The notes beneath the pieces were generated by a model that saw only the letters and a program-made list of their open reading frames with translations, was not told the DNA's origin and did not search any database. The position numbers and the translations under genes were made by a program. Of a stretch of DNA of 64,000 nt, positions 33,846-41,952 are shown piece after piece; within the stretch, counting starts at the first letter, position 1, and each line of letters opens with the position of its first letter. The stretch comes from Flavobacteriales bacterium (GTDB lineage: Bacteria > Bacteroidota > Bacteroidia > Flavobacteriales_F > PHOS-HE28), in contig JADJWA010000001.1 in assembly GCA_016716605.1 (NCBI GenBank), positions 2,463,001 to 2,527,000 on the forward strand, written 5' to 3'.

Positions 33846-34396
33846 CAATTCAATGATACGCCGGGCAGCCGGCGCATCTGGCGGTAGTGCAGGCTCAGGC
33901 GGTCAAGCAGTTCGCGGATGGCGTGGTCGTCGGCCAGGGTGGCTTGGCTGATCTCCTTTCCCTGGGAGCGGAGCATCATCACTCCGTACACGGCGGTGAG
34001 CGCGCTGGTCACCGGGCCGTCGGGGTCGCCGCCCGCGTGCTGCTGCACGGCGGTGATACCGGCCTTCGCCTTGTCGAAAAGCGCTTGGTAGGCCTCATCC
34101 TCGATTGCTTCGAGCAGGGCTTCATGAAGGTGCTCCAATTCGTTCATCACCTCTTCAACCTCGCCCAGGTGGCCGATCCGCTCGAGACCTTCGGCGCGCA
34201 TGCGGACGATCAACTCCCGGTACCAATCGCGCAAGGCTGCCTTGGCCGCCTCGTCGCCATCAGCAGTGGCGATCAATCGGTCCTCCACCTGCTGCAAGTC
34301 CAGCTCAAGCGCGCGCATGAGGTCCTCGACCTGCCAAATGCCGATCACATAGCCCGCGATGTTCTCCTGCTTGCGCTGTGCGAGCGGGTCCATCAT
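33845..34396 (-). CDS. DUF4924 family protein
   Basis: A 183-residue soluble, mostly helical protein. The opening (LAQRKQENIAGYVIGIWQVEDLMRA) and ending (RELLDRLSLHYRQMRRLPGVSLN) are typical of DUF4924, a Bacteroidota-specific family of unknown function. Several long helices rich in Glu, Leu and Ala (EVEEVMNELEHLHEALLEA) suggest a helical bundle. No signal or catalytic motif is seen. It is placed between an OmpH-like gene (2-nt gap) and the LptA-like gene (1-nt overlap), so its role may concern envelope biogenesis, but only by position. Two adjacent ATGs (34396 and 34393) are possible starts. Confidence 0.85.
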   Translation of the reverse strand: MMDPLAQRKQENIAGYVIGIWQVEDLMRALELDLQQVEDRLIATADGDEAAKAALRDWYRELIVRMRAEGLERIGHLGEVEEVMNELEHLHEALLEAIEDEAYQALFDKAKAGITAVQQHAGGDPDGPVTSALTAVYGVMMLRSQGKEISQATLADDHAIRELLDRLSLHYRQMRRLPGVSLN

Positions 34397-34398
34397 CG

Positions 34399-35043
34399 TT
34401 ACTTATTGGCGGCCTTGCGCGCGCGATGGCGAGCATTCAGCCCATCGACCAGCTGCTGCGTGATATCCAGGCCCTCATTGCCCACCCAGATCTGCCCGCC
34501 TCCTTGCACGCTGAAGATGTAGTCGTGGCCGGCCCCTGCGTTGAATTCCTTCAGGTAATCCTCCAGTTCTTTGGCGATCTCTTTCAGCATCTCGCCCTCC
34601 ATGCGGGCCAGCCGCTCTTCGCCTTCGACCTGCATGCCTTGCAGCTTCTCCATCAATCCGCGCAGCTCGGCTTCGTCGCGCTCCACCTCCGCCTTCGTGC
34701 TGTAGGTCTGGTCCTTCTGCATCAATTGCTGGTACCGCTCGCGCGCCTTGGCCTGCTCGGCCTGCAGCCCGGCCTCCAGCCGTCGGCCTTCGGTGATGTA
34801 GCGCTGGTCCTTCTCCTTGATCAGCTCATAGCCGAGGCGCAGGCTGTCCATGCGGAAGAAGGCGATGCGCGCGCGGTTCAGCCCGGCGCTGTCGGCCATT
34901 GAGGGCGCTGGGGCGACAGAGGGATCATGGACTGCCTCGGCAATCGCATCGGGGCTGGTAGGTTGGCGCATCATGAGCCAGCCGCAAAGGCCGGTCAGCG
35001 CGATGTTCCAGATGACGAGGATAGTGGGCAGGGGCTTGATCAT
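34399..35043 (-). CDS. OmpH/Skp-like periplasmic chaperone with N-terminal anchor
   Basis: A 214-residue protein with an N-terminal hydrophobic segment (TILVIWNIALTGLCGWLMM), a Pro/Ala linker, and a long coiled coil (residues about 60-165) as in OmpH/Skp: IAFFRMDSLRLGYELIKEKDQ, then QAEQAKARERYQQLMQKDQ, and ERLARMEGEMLKEIAKELEDY. The last strand motif HDYIFSVQGGGQIWVG matches the end of the OmpH body domain. Skp-like chaperones hold unfolded outer-membrane proteins in the periplasm; the anchor may be an uncleaved signal. It heads the operon with DUF4924 and LptA-like genes. ATG 35043 was chosen over 35094 because it begins the hydrophobic segment. Confidence 0.86.
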   Translation of the reverse strand: MIKPLPTILVIWNIALTGLCGWLMMRQPTSPDAIAEAVHDPSVAPAPSMADSAGLNRARIAFFRMDSLRLGYELIKEKDQRYITEGRRLEAGLQAEQAKARERYQQLMQKDQTYSTKAEVERDEAELRGLMEKLQGMQVEGEERLARMEGEMLKEIAKELEDYLKEFNAGAGHDYIFSVQGGGQIWVGNEGLDITQQLVDGLNARHRARKAANK

Positions 35044-35062
35044 GGGCGTTGAGCGCGGCGCG

Positions 35063-35070
35063 CGAAGGTA
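35063..35070 (-). promoter_or_regulatory. -7 box (TACCTTCG) for the OmpH operon
   Basis: Minus-strand TACCTTCG, 19 nt before ATG 35043, giving a leader of roughly 13 nt. It lies in the 64-bp spacer after the exosortase operon. Confidence 0.4.
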
Positions 35071-35107
35071 TTCGCCTCCAGGCGTGAACCCCATCGCGGG
35101 AGCACGT

Positions 35108-35620
35108 TCAGCGCATGCGGACCCAACTCAGCACCCAGACCAGGAGCACCGGCACGGGGTATTGCAGGGCATGAAGGATGGCGATGGCAACGGGCCTGAG
35201 CAGCGCCGGGTTGGCCCAGTAACAGATGCCAGCGCATGCGCCAAGCGCAGCGAAAAAGACCATGACGGGCACCGCGTAGCGGTGATCGCCGAATCGCGTG
35301 CGCGCCATGGCCGCAGTGAGCACGGCCATGGAAACCATGAAGGCGCCAGCAGCCAGCCACTTCGCGCGTTGGGCGTCGGCGAGGTCCCAGCCTTGCGCCC
35401 AGTCACGGAACACCGAATGCGCGTAGTTCCGCTCGCGGCTGTTCGAGAGGAAGTCAATCTGGAAATTGATGTTGGTGGCCACGAATTCACGGGCAGCCCC
35501 GAGCAGTGAGGCGAGGCCAAGCCAGAACAGGCTCATCAACGCGCGTTTCTTCGGGATGACCAGGTTGGAGACCGCCGTACCGGCGCGTGATGCCCACGAT
35601 TGAATCATGCCCGCGTTCAT
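35108..35620 (-). CDS. Exosortase-associated membrane protein (putative)
   Basis: A 170-residue protein with about four membrane helices: ALMSLFWLGLASLLGAA, KWLAAGAFMVSMAVLTAAM, YAVPVMVFFAALGACAGIC and VAIAILHALQYPVPVLLVWVL. The periplasmic loop after the first helix carries FVATNINFQIDFLSNSRER. Its start overlaps the exosortase stop by ATGA, and both belong to one operon with a PIDGG substrate. In Bacteroidota, exosortases are usually followed by a small membrane protein of this size (XrtF- or XrtX-associated families); I cannot decide between them. The frame extends to 35836 antisense-like within the exosortase gene and was rejected. Function: probably assists substrate handling or assembly. 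Confidence 0.75.
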   Translation of the reverse strand: MNAGMIQSWASRAGTAVSNLVIPKKRALMSLFWLGLASLLGAAREFVATNINFQIDFLSNSRERNYAHSVFRDWAQGWDLADAQRAKWLAAGAFMVSMAVLTAAMARTRFGDHRYAVPVMVFFAALGACAGICYWANPALLRPVAIAILHALQYPVPVLLVWVLSWVRMR

Positions 35621-36165
35621 GCAACGCGCTTCGTCCAATTGCTGAACCGCTTCACCCAGAGGTACCAGAGCCCGAATACGGCGCCGTAAACCACCACATA
35701 GAAGGTGTAGTCGTGGTTGAATTCGAGCCAGCCATAACCGTGTGTGACAACGATGCACAGGACCGCGACACGAAGAGCATTGAGCAAATGGATCAGGGCG
35801 ATGCCAGCAGGAATGAACCAGGCCTTGTGTTTCCAAGGTCCTGGAAAGGCGATGATGAAGACCATGAACACGGCGAAGAGCGGGATGCCATTGCAGGGAT
35901 CGCCGATCCAGAGATGGCTTCCGCCCTGAATACCGATGTAGCGCTCCAGATCGATGCGCGGCTCAGGCAGCATTTCGTGTCCGAGGCCCTCGAGGACGAA
36001 GGTGGCGATGGAGACCAGGCTGTTGATCACGGCCCGATCGAGCTTGCCCCAGGAATGCAGCCCTAGGTGGTAGGTCAGGAGCCATGCCAGCCAAAGGCCT
36101 ACTCCAACGACAAGGAAACGAATCAGCGGGTCACGCTTGGTCGCGGAGCCGGAAGAGAGGGACAT
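35617..36165 (-). CDS. Exosortase family cysteine transpeptidase
   Basis: A 182-residue integral membrane protein with the exosortase triad: Cys91 in IGDPCNGIPLFAVFMV, Arg132 in LLNALRVAVLCI, and His151 in FNHDYTFYVVVYG. About five hydrophobic helices surround these. Exosortases recognise C-terminal tripartite signals (motif, TM helix, basic cluster), cleave at the motif and anchor or release the protein at the cell surface. They usually co-occur with exopolysaccharide genes, as here. The gene begins 2 nt after the PIDGG protein and overlaps the associated membrane protein. Compared with proteobacterial EpsH it is short, as are the Bacteroidota XrtF/XrtX types. Confidence 0.88.
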   Translation of the reverse strand: MSLSSGSATKRDPLIRFLVVGVGLWLAWLLTYHLGLHSWGKLDRAVINSLVSIATFVLEGLGHEMLPEPRIDLERYIGIQGGSHLWIGDPCNGIPLFAVFMVFIIAFPGPWKHKAWFIPAGIALIHLLNALRVAVLCIVVTHGYGWLEFNHDYTFYVVVYGAVFGLWYLWVKRFSNWTKRVA

Positions 36166-36167
36166 GC

Positions 36168-36374
36168 CTATGCCTGACGCCGGCGCATCTGCGCGGCCTT
36201 GGCGCCCCCGTATAGCAGGCCAGCTGCCAACAAAGCGCTCAATCCGCCGTCAATCGGGATGCAAGGCGGGGGCCAGCAGGGCGGCGGCCCACCGACAGGC
36301 TGTGCCATGAGGGCACCAGCGCAGGGAAGCACAACCATACCGAGGACGAAGAGCGCGCGTAGGACCAGTTGCAT
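36168..36374 (-). CDS. 68-residue PIDGG-type exosortase substrate
   Basis: A tiny protein made almost only of sorting signals. It has signal peptide MQLVLRALFVLGMVVLPCAG, a proline-rich stretch with two Cys (GPPPCWPPPCIP), the motif PIDGG at residues 40-44, a hydrophobic helix (LSALLAAGLLYGGA), and a basic end (MRRRQA). This is the tripartite layout of PID-CTERM-type sorting signals. It precedes the exosortase gene by 2 nt and has its own strong promoter, so it is the obvious cognate substrate. Once both ends are processed, only about 18 residues (PVGGPPPCWPPPC plus the motif remnant) would remain outside. Whether this peptide is a structural, adhesive or signalling product is unknown. Confidence 0.85.
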   Translation of the reverse strand: MQLVLRALFVLGMVVLPCAGALMAQPVGGPPPCWPPPCIPIDGGLSALLAAGLLYGGAKAAQMRRRQA

Positions 36375-36400
36375 CAGATCAGGAGGACTTTGATCGCCGC

Positions 36401-36434
36401 CAAAAGTATCGAAAGCAAATCAATCTCGCCAAAA
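36401..36434 (-). promoter_or_regulatory. Promoter of the exosortase operon (-33 and perfect -7 boxes)
   Basis: Minus-strand TACTTTTG at 36401-36408 is a perfect TAnnTTTG element, and TTTTGG at 36429-36434, 20 nt upstream, fits the -33 element. The leader to ATG 36374 is about 20 nt. Confidence 0.7.
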
Positions 36435-36490
36435 TGACTTTTCGACCGACGAAGGCAGTGCTCCGTCCTAGGCACGCGGGACCCCCCACC

Positions 36491-36498
36491 TATATTTG
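36491..36498 (+). promoter_or_regulatory. Perfect -7 box (TATATTTG) of the glycan locus
   Basis: TATATTTG is a full match to TAnnTTTG. It lies about 50 nt before ATG 36550 of the autokinase and is divergent from the exosortase promoter 83 bp away, so the two transcripts share one control region. Confidence 0.65.
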
Positions 36499-36549
36499 GC
36501 CGCTTTCATCGGCGGTAAACCGCGCCCTTGCGCGTCCGCACCCCACTGG

Positions 36550-38967
36550 ATGTCCTCCCCCAAGGCTCAGCAGCGCAACAGCATCATCGATGCGAAGGAT
36601 GTCCGTGCCTTCCTGCGCATAGCCACGAAGAACTGGTACTTCGTGGCGGTTGCCCTTGGCGTCTCGGCCGTGCTGGCCTACCTGTACAGCTACAAATTGC
36701 CGGATGTATATGGCGCTCGGACCCAGATCCTGCTGCGCGACCGCGAGGTGTACGACTACCAGACCCAGGTGTACAAGAGCATCGGGTACGTTGGCGCTTA
36801 CAGCGACCTCGTGAACCAGAAGCGGGTGCTCACCAGCTTCGACCTTGTGAACCGGACCCTGGACAAGCTGGATTTCGACGTTTCGTACTTCATCGTCGGC
36901 AGATTCAAGACCACGCAGCATTACGGCAACATGCCCTTCAAGGTCAATATGCAGGTGCTCTCCAAGCGCTTGTATGACCGGCCGATCGACCTGCGGATCC
37001 TGGATATCGACCGCTACGAGCTGAGCTACGACAAGGATGGGGAGGTCGCTCGCAAGACCTTCCGGTTCAATGTGGATGAGCGCGATGATGATTTCGTCAT
37101 CCGCGTGGACCGCTCGCCGTACATGACTGCGAAGAATCAGGCCCAGTTCGCGCAGACCGATTACCAATTCGTGCGGCATGAGCGCGCCCGGCAAGTCAAT
37201 GAGCGCATCAGGTCCATCAAGGTCGAGAACCAGGAGTTCACCACCATCCTTGAGGTGACCACGGAGGATGAGGTGTCTGAGCGCGCCAAGCTCTTCCTGG
37301 ATTCGCTCTCCGCGGAGTACATCCGGCAGACGCTGAAGAGCGAATACGAGATCAATGAGAATACGGTGAACTACATCGACCGCCAGCTCGCTGAGGTCAC
37401 CGTGGTGCTCGACCAGCATGAGCGCGAATTGCTCAGCTACAAGCAGGATGAGGACGTCATCGACATCGAGCGGGAGGAGAACCTCTTCTTCAGCGAGATG
37501 GTCACCTACGACAAGCAGCGGAGGCAGTTCGAGCTCGACATGCAGGCGCTTGATGCGTTGGAGGAGTACGTCCTCAATAGCGAGGACGAGCGCCTGCTGC
37601 CGCCGGCCACCTTCATCATCGAGGACATGTTCCTCCGCGAAATGCTCGGCAGCCTCGTTAACAAGCAGATGGAGCGCAATGCCATGCTCTACTCCGGCAC
37701 TGCAGCCAACATGGCGGTGCAAGAGGTTGATAGCACGCTTCGCCGGGACCGCGCCAGCCTGCTCACCTACATCAATAACGCCCGTTCCGCCAAGCAAGGG
37801 CGCATGGCCGATGTGCAATCACAGGTCGGCGACTATGAGCGCATGCTCCAGAAGCTCCCGAGGAAGCAGCGCGACATGATCAACATCCAGCGCCGCCTTG
37901 CCGTGAACGAGCGGCTCTACACGTTCATGCTCGAGAAGCGCGCCAGCACCATCATTGCCCGCGCGGGCATCGTGCCGCAGACCAAGGTGATCGAGAGCGC
38001 GCGCGGCTTGGGCGTGATCCGGCCGGACAAGGCCAAGATCCTGTACACCTTCATGCTCGGCGGGGTGGTGGTGGCCCTGCTGGTGGTCTTCATCCGCGTG
38101 ATGTTCTACGACCGCATCGAGAACGCCGACCAGCTCAAGGAACTCACACCGCTGCCCATCTACGGCGAGATCATCGCCAGCGAGAAAGCCGAACAGAACT
38201 ACGTGGTGGTGGATAGCGACCCCAAGGCCGCCATCACCGAGAGCTTCCGGTCCGTGCGCACCAATCTGGAATACGTGCAGGGCAGGGGCGAAGGCGGCAA
38301 AGTGGTGATGGTGACCAGCTACCGGCCCAACGAAGGGAAGACCTTCTGCTCGGTGAACCTCAGCGCGATCCTGGCCAAGGCCGGCAAGCGCGTGCTGCTG
38401 CTCGAACTCGACCTGCACAAGCCCAAGGTGGCCACGGGCCTCGGCATGAGCAGCACTACGGGCCTGAGCAATGTGCTCATCGGAAAGGTGCCCTGGCGCG
38501 ACGCCGTGCTGCCCACCCAGTTCGAGAATTTCCATGTGATGCTCAGCGGCCCCACCCCGCCCAATGCCTCGGAGCTCGTGCTCAGCAAGAAGCTGGAGGA
38601 ATTGTTCGCTGAGGCCCGACATGAGTTTGACTATGTGCTCGTCGATACCCCGCCCGTGGGCCTGATCACCGATGCATTGCTCATGATGCGCTATGCCGAC
38701 TGCACCATGTTCGTGGTGAACACGCAGTTCGCCAGCAAGGACCACGTGAACAATGCCTTGGAAGTGCTGGCCACCAACCCTGGCGTGAATGCTGGCTTCA
38801 TCCTCAACGGCGTCCGGATGAAGAAGAGCAAGTACTACTACAATACCAATTACGGCTACGGATACCGTTATGCGTACGGCTACGGCAGCGGCTATGGCTA
38901 TGGATATGGCTATGGCCGCCGGAGCAAAGGCAAGGAGAAGAGCGATGACCGGAACCAATCCGCATGA
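36550..38967 (+). CDS. Polysaccharide co-polymerase / tyrosine autokinase (Wzc-like)
   Basis: An 805-residue inner-membrane BY-kinase. TM1 (WYFVAVALGVSAVLAYLYSY) is followed by a Wzz-type periplasmic domain with a long coiled coil (residues about 260-480), TM2 (TFMLGGVVVALLVVFIRVMF), and the cytoplasmic kinase: Walker A TSYRPNEGKTFCSVNLS (Lys597), Walker A' LLLELDLHKPK, and Walker B YVLVDTPPVG. The C-terminal tail (about 761-795) is a Tyr/Gly cluster with over a dozen Tyr as autophosphorylation sites. The Walker A' deviates from the usual [ILV]DxDxR by Glu and His. These proteins control chain length and export of capsule or EPS. Start ATG 36550 avoids overlap with the -7 box. Confidence 0.93.
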   Translation: MSSPKAQQRNSIIDAKDVRAFLRIATKNWYFVAVALGVSAVLAYLYSYKLPDVYGARTQILLRDREVYDYQTQVYKSIGYVGAYSDLVNQKRVLTSFDLVNRTLDKLDFDVSYFIVGRFKTTQHYGNMPFKVNMQVLSKRLYDRPIDLRILDIDRYELSYDKDGEVARKTFRFNVDERDDDFVIRVDRSPYMTAKNQAQFAQTDYQFVRHERARQVNERIRSIKVENQEFTTILEVTTEDEVSERAKLFLDSLSAEYIRQTLKSEYEINENTVNYIDRQLAEVTVVLDQHERELLSYKQDEDVIDIEREENLFFSEMVTYDKQRRQFELDMQALDALEEYVLNSEDERLLPPATFIIEDMFLREMLGSLVNKQMERNAMLYSGTAANMAVQEVDSTLRRDRASLLTYINNARSAKQGRMADVQSQVGDYERMLQKLPRKQRDMINIQRRLAVNERLYTFMLEKRASTIIARAGIVPQTKVIESARGLGVIRPDKAKILYTFMLGGVVVALLVVFIRVMFYDRIENADQLKELTPLPIYGEIIASEKAEQNYVVVDSDPKAAITESFRSVRTNLEYVQGRGEGGKVVMVTSYRPNEGKTFCSVNLSAILAKAGKRVLLLELDLHKPKVATGLGMSSTTGLSNVLIGKVPWRDAVLPTQFENFHVMLSGPTPPNASELVLSKKLEELFAEARHEFDYVLVDTPPVGLITDALLMMRYADCTMFVVNTQFASKDHVNNALEVLATNPGVNAGFILNGVRMKKSKYYYNTNYGYGYRYAYGYGSGYGYGYGYGRRSKGKEKSDDRNQSA

Positions 38968-39845
38968 CCATGGCCATGCGTGATGCCGGGGACGCGCAAT
39001 CGGAGCAATGGGAGGTAGTGGTACGTCCCGAACACGGTTGGTGGAGCCTGGACCTGCGCGAGATCTGGCGCTATCGTGACCTGCTGCTGCTGCTGGTCCG
39101 GCGCGACTTGCTCGCGGTGTACAAGCAGACCCTCATCGGCCCTGCATGGCAGGTCCTGCAACCGCTGCTCACTTCCATCATGTTCGCCGTGGTCTTCGGG
39201 ATCATGGCGCGCATGGCGCCGTCCGGCATACCGCCCTTGCTCTTCTACCTGAGCGCAGTGGTGCCCTGGGGCTTCTTCAGCGGCGTGGTCACACGCACCT
39301 CCCAGACCCTGTTGAGCAACGCCGCCTTGATGACCAAGGTGTACTTCCCACGGCTGGTGGCGCCCTTGGCCACGGTGCTCGCCACCGGATTCAATTTCGG
39401 GGTGCAGCTCACGGCTTATCTGGTGTTCGCGCTCATCTACGCGCTGCTCGGCAAGCACCCATGGCCCGTGGGGGCCGAGGCCGCCATGTTGCCCGCGCTC
39501 ATCGCCATCATCGCCGTCATGGGCCTGGGCGTCGGCCTCGGGGTCAGCGCGCTCACCGCGCGCTACCGCGACTTCGGCCTCCTCATCGGCTTCGCTGTGC
39601 AACTGCTGATGTACGCCAGCCCGGTGATCTTCCCCCTCTCGATGACCGCGCCCGGCAGCAAGCTCCGCGCTGCCATCGAATTGAACCCGCTCACCCCGGT
39701 GATCGAGGGCTTCCGTGCAGCCCTGCTCGGAATGCCCATGGAATGGGGCACCCTTTGGTACAGCGCAGGGGTGGCAGTCGTTGTGCTGGTGCTCGGCCTG
39801 CTTCTCTTCCAGCGCGTAGAGCGCTCATTCGCTGATGTGATATGA
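38964..39845 (+). CDS. ABC-2 type polysaccharide export permease (Wzm-like)
   Basis: A 293-residue membrane protein with six helices. The N-terminal cytoplasmic segment LREIWRYRDLLLLLVRRDLL and VYKQTLIGPAWQVLQPLL (the RDxKxRYxxTxLGxxW-type motif of polysaccharide ABC-2 permeases) identify it. Later come YLSAVVPWGFFSGVVTRTS, LLSNAALMTKVYFPR, and the end LNPLTPVIEGFRAALLG. It exports a lipid-linked glycan across the inner membrane with the ATPase encoded next (ATGA overlap on both sides). The presence of a Wzm/Wzt pair next to a Wzc-like kinase is notable, because the latter normally serves Wzy-dependent export. Confidence 0.93.
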   Translation: MTMAMRDAGDAQSEQWEVVVRPEHGWWSLDLREIWRYRDLLLLLVRRDLLAVYKQTLIGPAWQVLQPLLTSIMFAVVFGIMARMAPSGIPPLLFYLSAVVPWGFFSGVVTRTSQTLLSNAALMTKVYFPRLVAPLATVLATGFNFGVQLTAYLVFALIYALLGKHPWPVGAEAAMLPALIAIIAVMGLGVGLGVSALTARYRDFGLLIGFAVQLLMYASPVIFPLSMTAPGSKLRAAIELNPLTPVIEGFRAALLGMPMEWGTLWYSAGVAVVVLVLGLLLFQRVERSFADVI

Positions 39846-41104
39846 GCGGGCGAAGTGATTTGGTGATCCAGGTCGAGGACCTGCGCAAGCGATACAGGCT
39901 GGGCGTGATGGGCAGCGACCTGCTTGCCGATGAGGCCGCTGCGCTCTGGGGCCGAATGCGCGGTCGGGCCAATGCGGGCAAGAAGCGGCGCGCGCCGGAG
40001 GGTGAGCAGCGCGTGGGCGATTACTTCTGGTCGCTGCAAGGCGTGTCCTTCGAGGTGAAGCGCGGCGAGATGCTCGGGATCATCGGGCGCAACGGCGCGG
40101 GCAAGAGCACGCTCCTCAAGCTCCTCTCCCGGATCTCCCTGCCTACCGAAGGCGTGATCCGCATGCGCGGCAAGGTGAGCAGCTTGCTCGAGGTGGGCAC
40201 GGGCTTCCACCCGGAGCTCACCGGACGCGAGAACATCTACCTCAACGGCGCCATCCTTGGCATGCGCAAGGCCGAGATCAACCGCAAGCTCGACCAGATC
40301 ATCGCCTTCAGCGGCATCGAGCATCACCTCGATTCACCGATCAAGCGGTACAGCAGCGGCATGAAAGTGCGCTTGGGCTTCAGCGTGGCCGCGCACCTGG
40401 ATCCGGAGATCCTGATCGTCGATGAAGTGCTCGCCGTGGGCGATGCCGAGTTCCAGCGCAAATGCATCGGCAGCATGCGTGAAGTGGCGTCCAGCGGGCG
40501 CACCATCCTCTTCGTGAGCCACAACCTGGTGAGCCTGCAGAGCCTCTGCACGCGGGCCATCTGGCTTGAGAAAGGACGGCTCCGAGCGGAAGGCCCAACG
40601 GATGAACTGGTGCGTGATTACCTGCTTGTGAGCACGCATCAGCACAGTGCCCAGGAATGGGCCGAAGGGGAGGGCCCTGGAACGGAGGACCTTCGCCTGG
40701 TCTCCGTTCGCGCGATCAGCGATGATCCTTCGGGAGCCTTCACCACCGATTCGGCCGTCCGCATCGAGATCGAGCTGGACAACCTGGGCATCGCCGATGC
40801 CGACCTCGATATCCGGCTGCAAGTGCGCACGGGCAACGATGCCATCGCCTTCAGCAACGACCTCTCTGCCAGCCAACCGGCCCGGTTCTGGAATCTTGGA
40901 CGCAGCAAAGTGGCCTGCACCATACCCGCGCAGCTGCTCAACTCCAATACCTATCGTTACCACTTGGTCTTCTTCCGTCAAGGACGGGTCCTCTTCAAGG
41001 CGGAGGATGTGCTGAGCATCGATGTGCACGAAGGCGCCCGTTCGGGCTCCACCTTCCGCAAGATGCCCGGTGCGGTGAGGCCCATGCTCACCTGGCAGCG
41101 GTGA
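39842..41104 (+). CDS. ABC transporter ATPase with carbohydrate-binding C-domain (Wzt-like)
   Basis: A 420-residue protein. The ATPase part has Walker A GIIGRNGAGKSTLL (about residues 79-92), the Wzt-type helix SLLEVGTGFHPELTGREN, signature YSSGMKVRLGFSV, Walker B ILIVDEVLAVGD and H-loop ILFVSHN. A C-terminal about 150-residue domain (from GTEDLRLVSVRAISDDPSG to RVLFKAEDVLSIDV) is an immunoglobulin-like sandwich. In Wzt homologues this domain binds the non-reducing end modification of the glycan before export. It suggests that the polymer carries a specific terminal cap, perhaps installed by the methyl- or sulfotransferases downstream. Overlaps: ATGA with Wzm and TGATG with the sulfotransferase. 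Confidence 0.94.
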   Translation: MSGRSDLVIQVEDLRKRYRLGVMGSDLLADEAAALWGRMRGRANAGKKRRAPEGEQRVGDYFWSLQGVSFEVKRGEMLGIIGRNGAGKSTLLKLLSRISLPTEGVIRMRGKVSSLLEVGTGFHPELTGRENIYLNGAILGMRKAEINRKLDQIIAFSGIEHHLDSPIKRYSSGMKVRLGFSVAAHLDPEILIVDEVLAVGDAEFQRKCIGSMREVASSGRTILFVSHNLVSLQSLCTRAIWLEKGRLRAEGPTDELVRDYLLVSTHQHSAQEWAEGEGPGTEDLRLVSVRAISDDPSGAFTTDSAVRIEIELDNLGIADADLDIRLQVRTGNDAIAFSNDLSASQPARFWNLGRSKVACTIPAQLLNSNTYRYHLVFFRQGRVLFKAEDVLSIDVHEGARSGSTFRKMPGAVRPMLTWQR

Positions 41105-41946
41105 TGGCGGCCATGCTCGGCAAAGCGCTGTTGACGATCACGCGGCCATTGCAGCCGCTGATGCCGCGCATGTCGCCGAAGCTGATCATCATCGGTGCCC
41201 AGAAAGCCGGTACCACGACACTGTTCGACCTGCTGAGCCAGCATCCGAAGGTGATTCCTCCAGCCGTGAAGGAGATTGACTTCTTCAGCAGCGATGAACG
41301 GTACGGGGCAGGCCTTACCGCGTATTGGAAGAGTTTCCCGCGCAGGCCCGTGGCCATGAGCAGGCACATCACCCTTGAAGCATCGCCCAGCTACCTCATG
41401 TCGCCGGTGGCGGCGCAACGCATCGCACAGCACCTGCCGAAGGCCTTGTGCCTGGCAGTGCTCCGCGATCCCGTGTCCAGGGCCTACTCCGCGTGGAACA
41501 TGTACCGCCAGTTCAAAGGCGGCAAGCACCACCGCTTCCACGATCCAAGGACCTTTGAGCAGGCCGTTGCCGATGAACTTGAAGGCAAGCCATGCTACGC
41601 GCATCATGCCTATCTGGCCAACAGCACCTACGCGCCACAAGTGCAGCGCTTCATCGACCATATCGGAGCAAGCGCATTGCTCGTGCGAAGTTTCCATGAA
41701 CTCACCCGTGATCCGCAGGCCCTCGTGAACGATGTGCTTACCCGGCTGGGGATCGAGACTTTCCCCGCAGGCCATCCGGCATTCGCCACCCGCAGCAATG
41801 CACGTGCGTATCCGTCGGCTATTCCTGCGGACCTCGCCGCTCTGCTGCATGCGCATTTCGAGCCTGACCTTCGCGCCTTGGAACGCACGGTCGGTCATGC
41901 CTTGGACATCGTGGATGCGGCGCCACAACAAGACCCGAAGCCGTAG
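41104..41946 (+). CDS. PAPS-dependent sulfotransferase
   Basis: A 280-residue sulfotransferase of the heparan-sulfate/bacterial type. The 5'-phosphosulfate loop reads KLIIIGAQKAGTTTLFDLLSQ with Lys and Thr contacts to PAPS; the 3'-phosphate site is CLAVLRDPVSRAYSAWNMY. The remaining pattern includes KEIDFFSSDERYGAGLTAYW and ARAYPSAIP near the C-terminus, as in NodH/heparan N-sulfotransferase-like enzymes. It should transfer sulfate to a sugar hydroxyl or amine in the cytoplasm before export. An initiator GTG at 41101 is possible, but ATG 41104, overlapping the Wzt stop as TGATG, is preferred. Confidence 0.92.
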   Translation: MAAMLGKALLTITRPLQPLMPRMSPKLIIIGAQKAGTTTLFDLLSQHPKVIPPAVKEIDFFSSDERYGAGLTAYWKSFPRRPVAMSRHITLEASPSYLMSPVAAQRIAQHLPKALCLAVLRDPVSRAYSAWNMYRQFKGGKHHRFHDPRTFEQAVADELEGKPCYAHHAYLANSTYAPQVQRFIDHIGASALLVRSFHELTRDPQALVNDVLTRLGIETFPAGHPAFATRSNARAYPSAIPADLAALLHAHFEPDLRALERTVGHALDIVDAAPQQDPKP

Positions 41947-41952
41947 GGGCGC

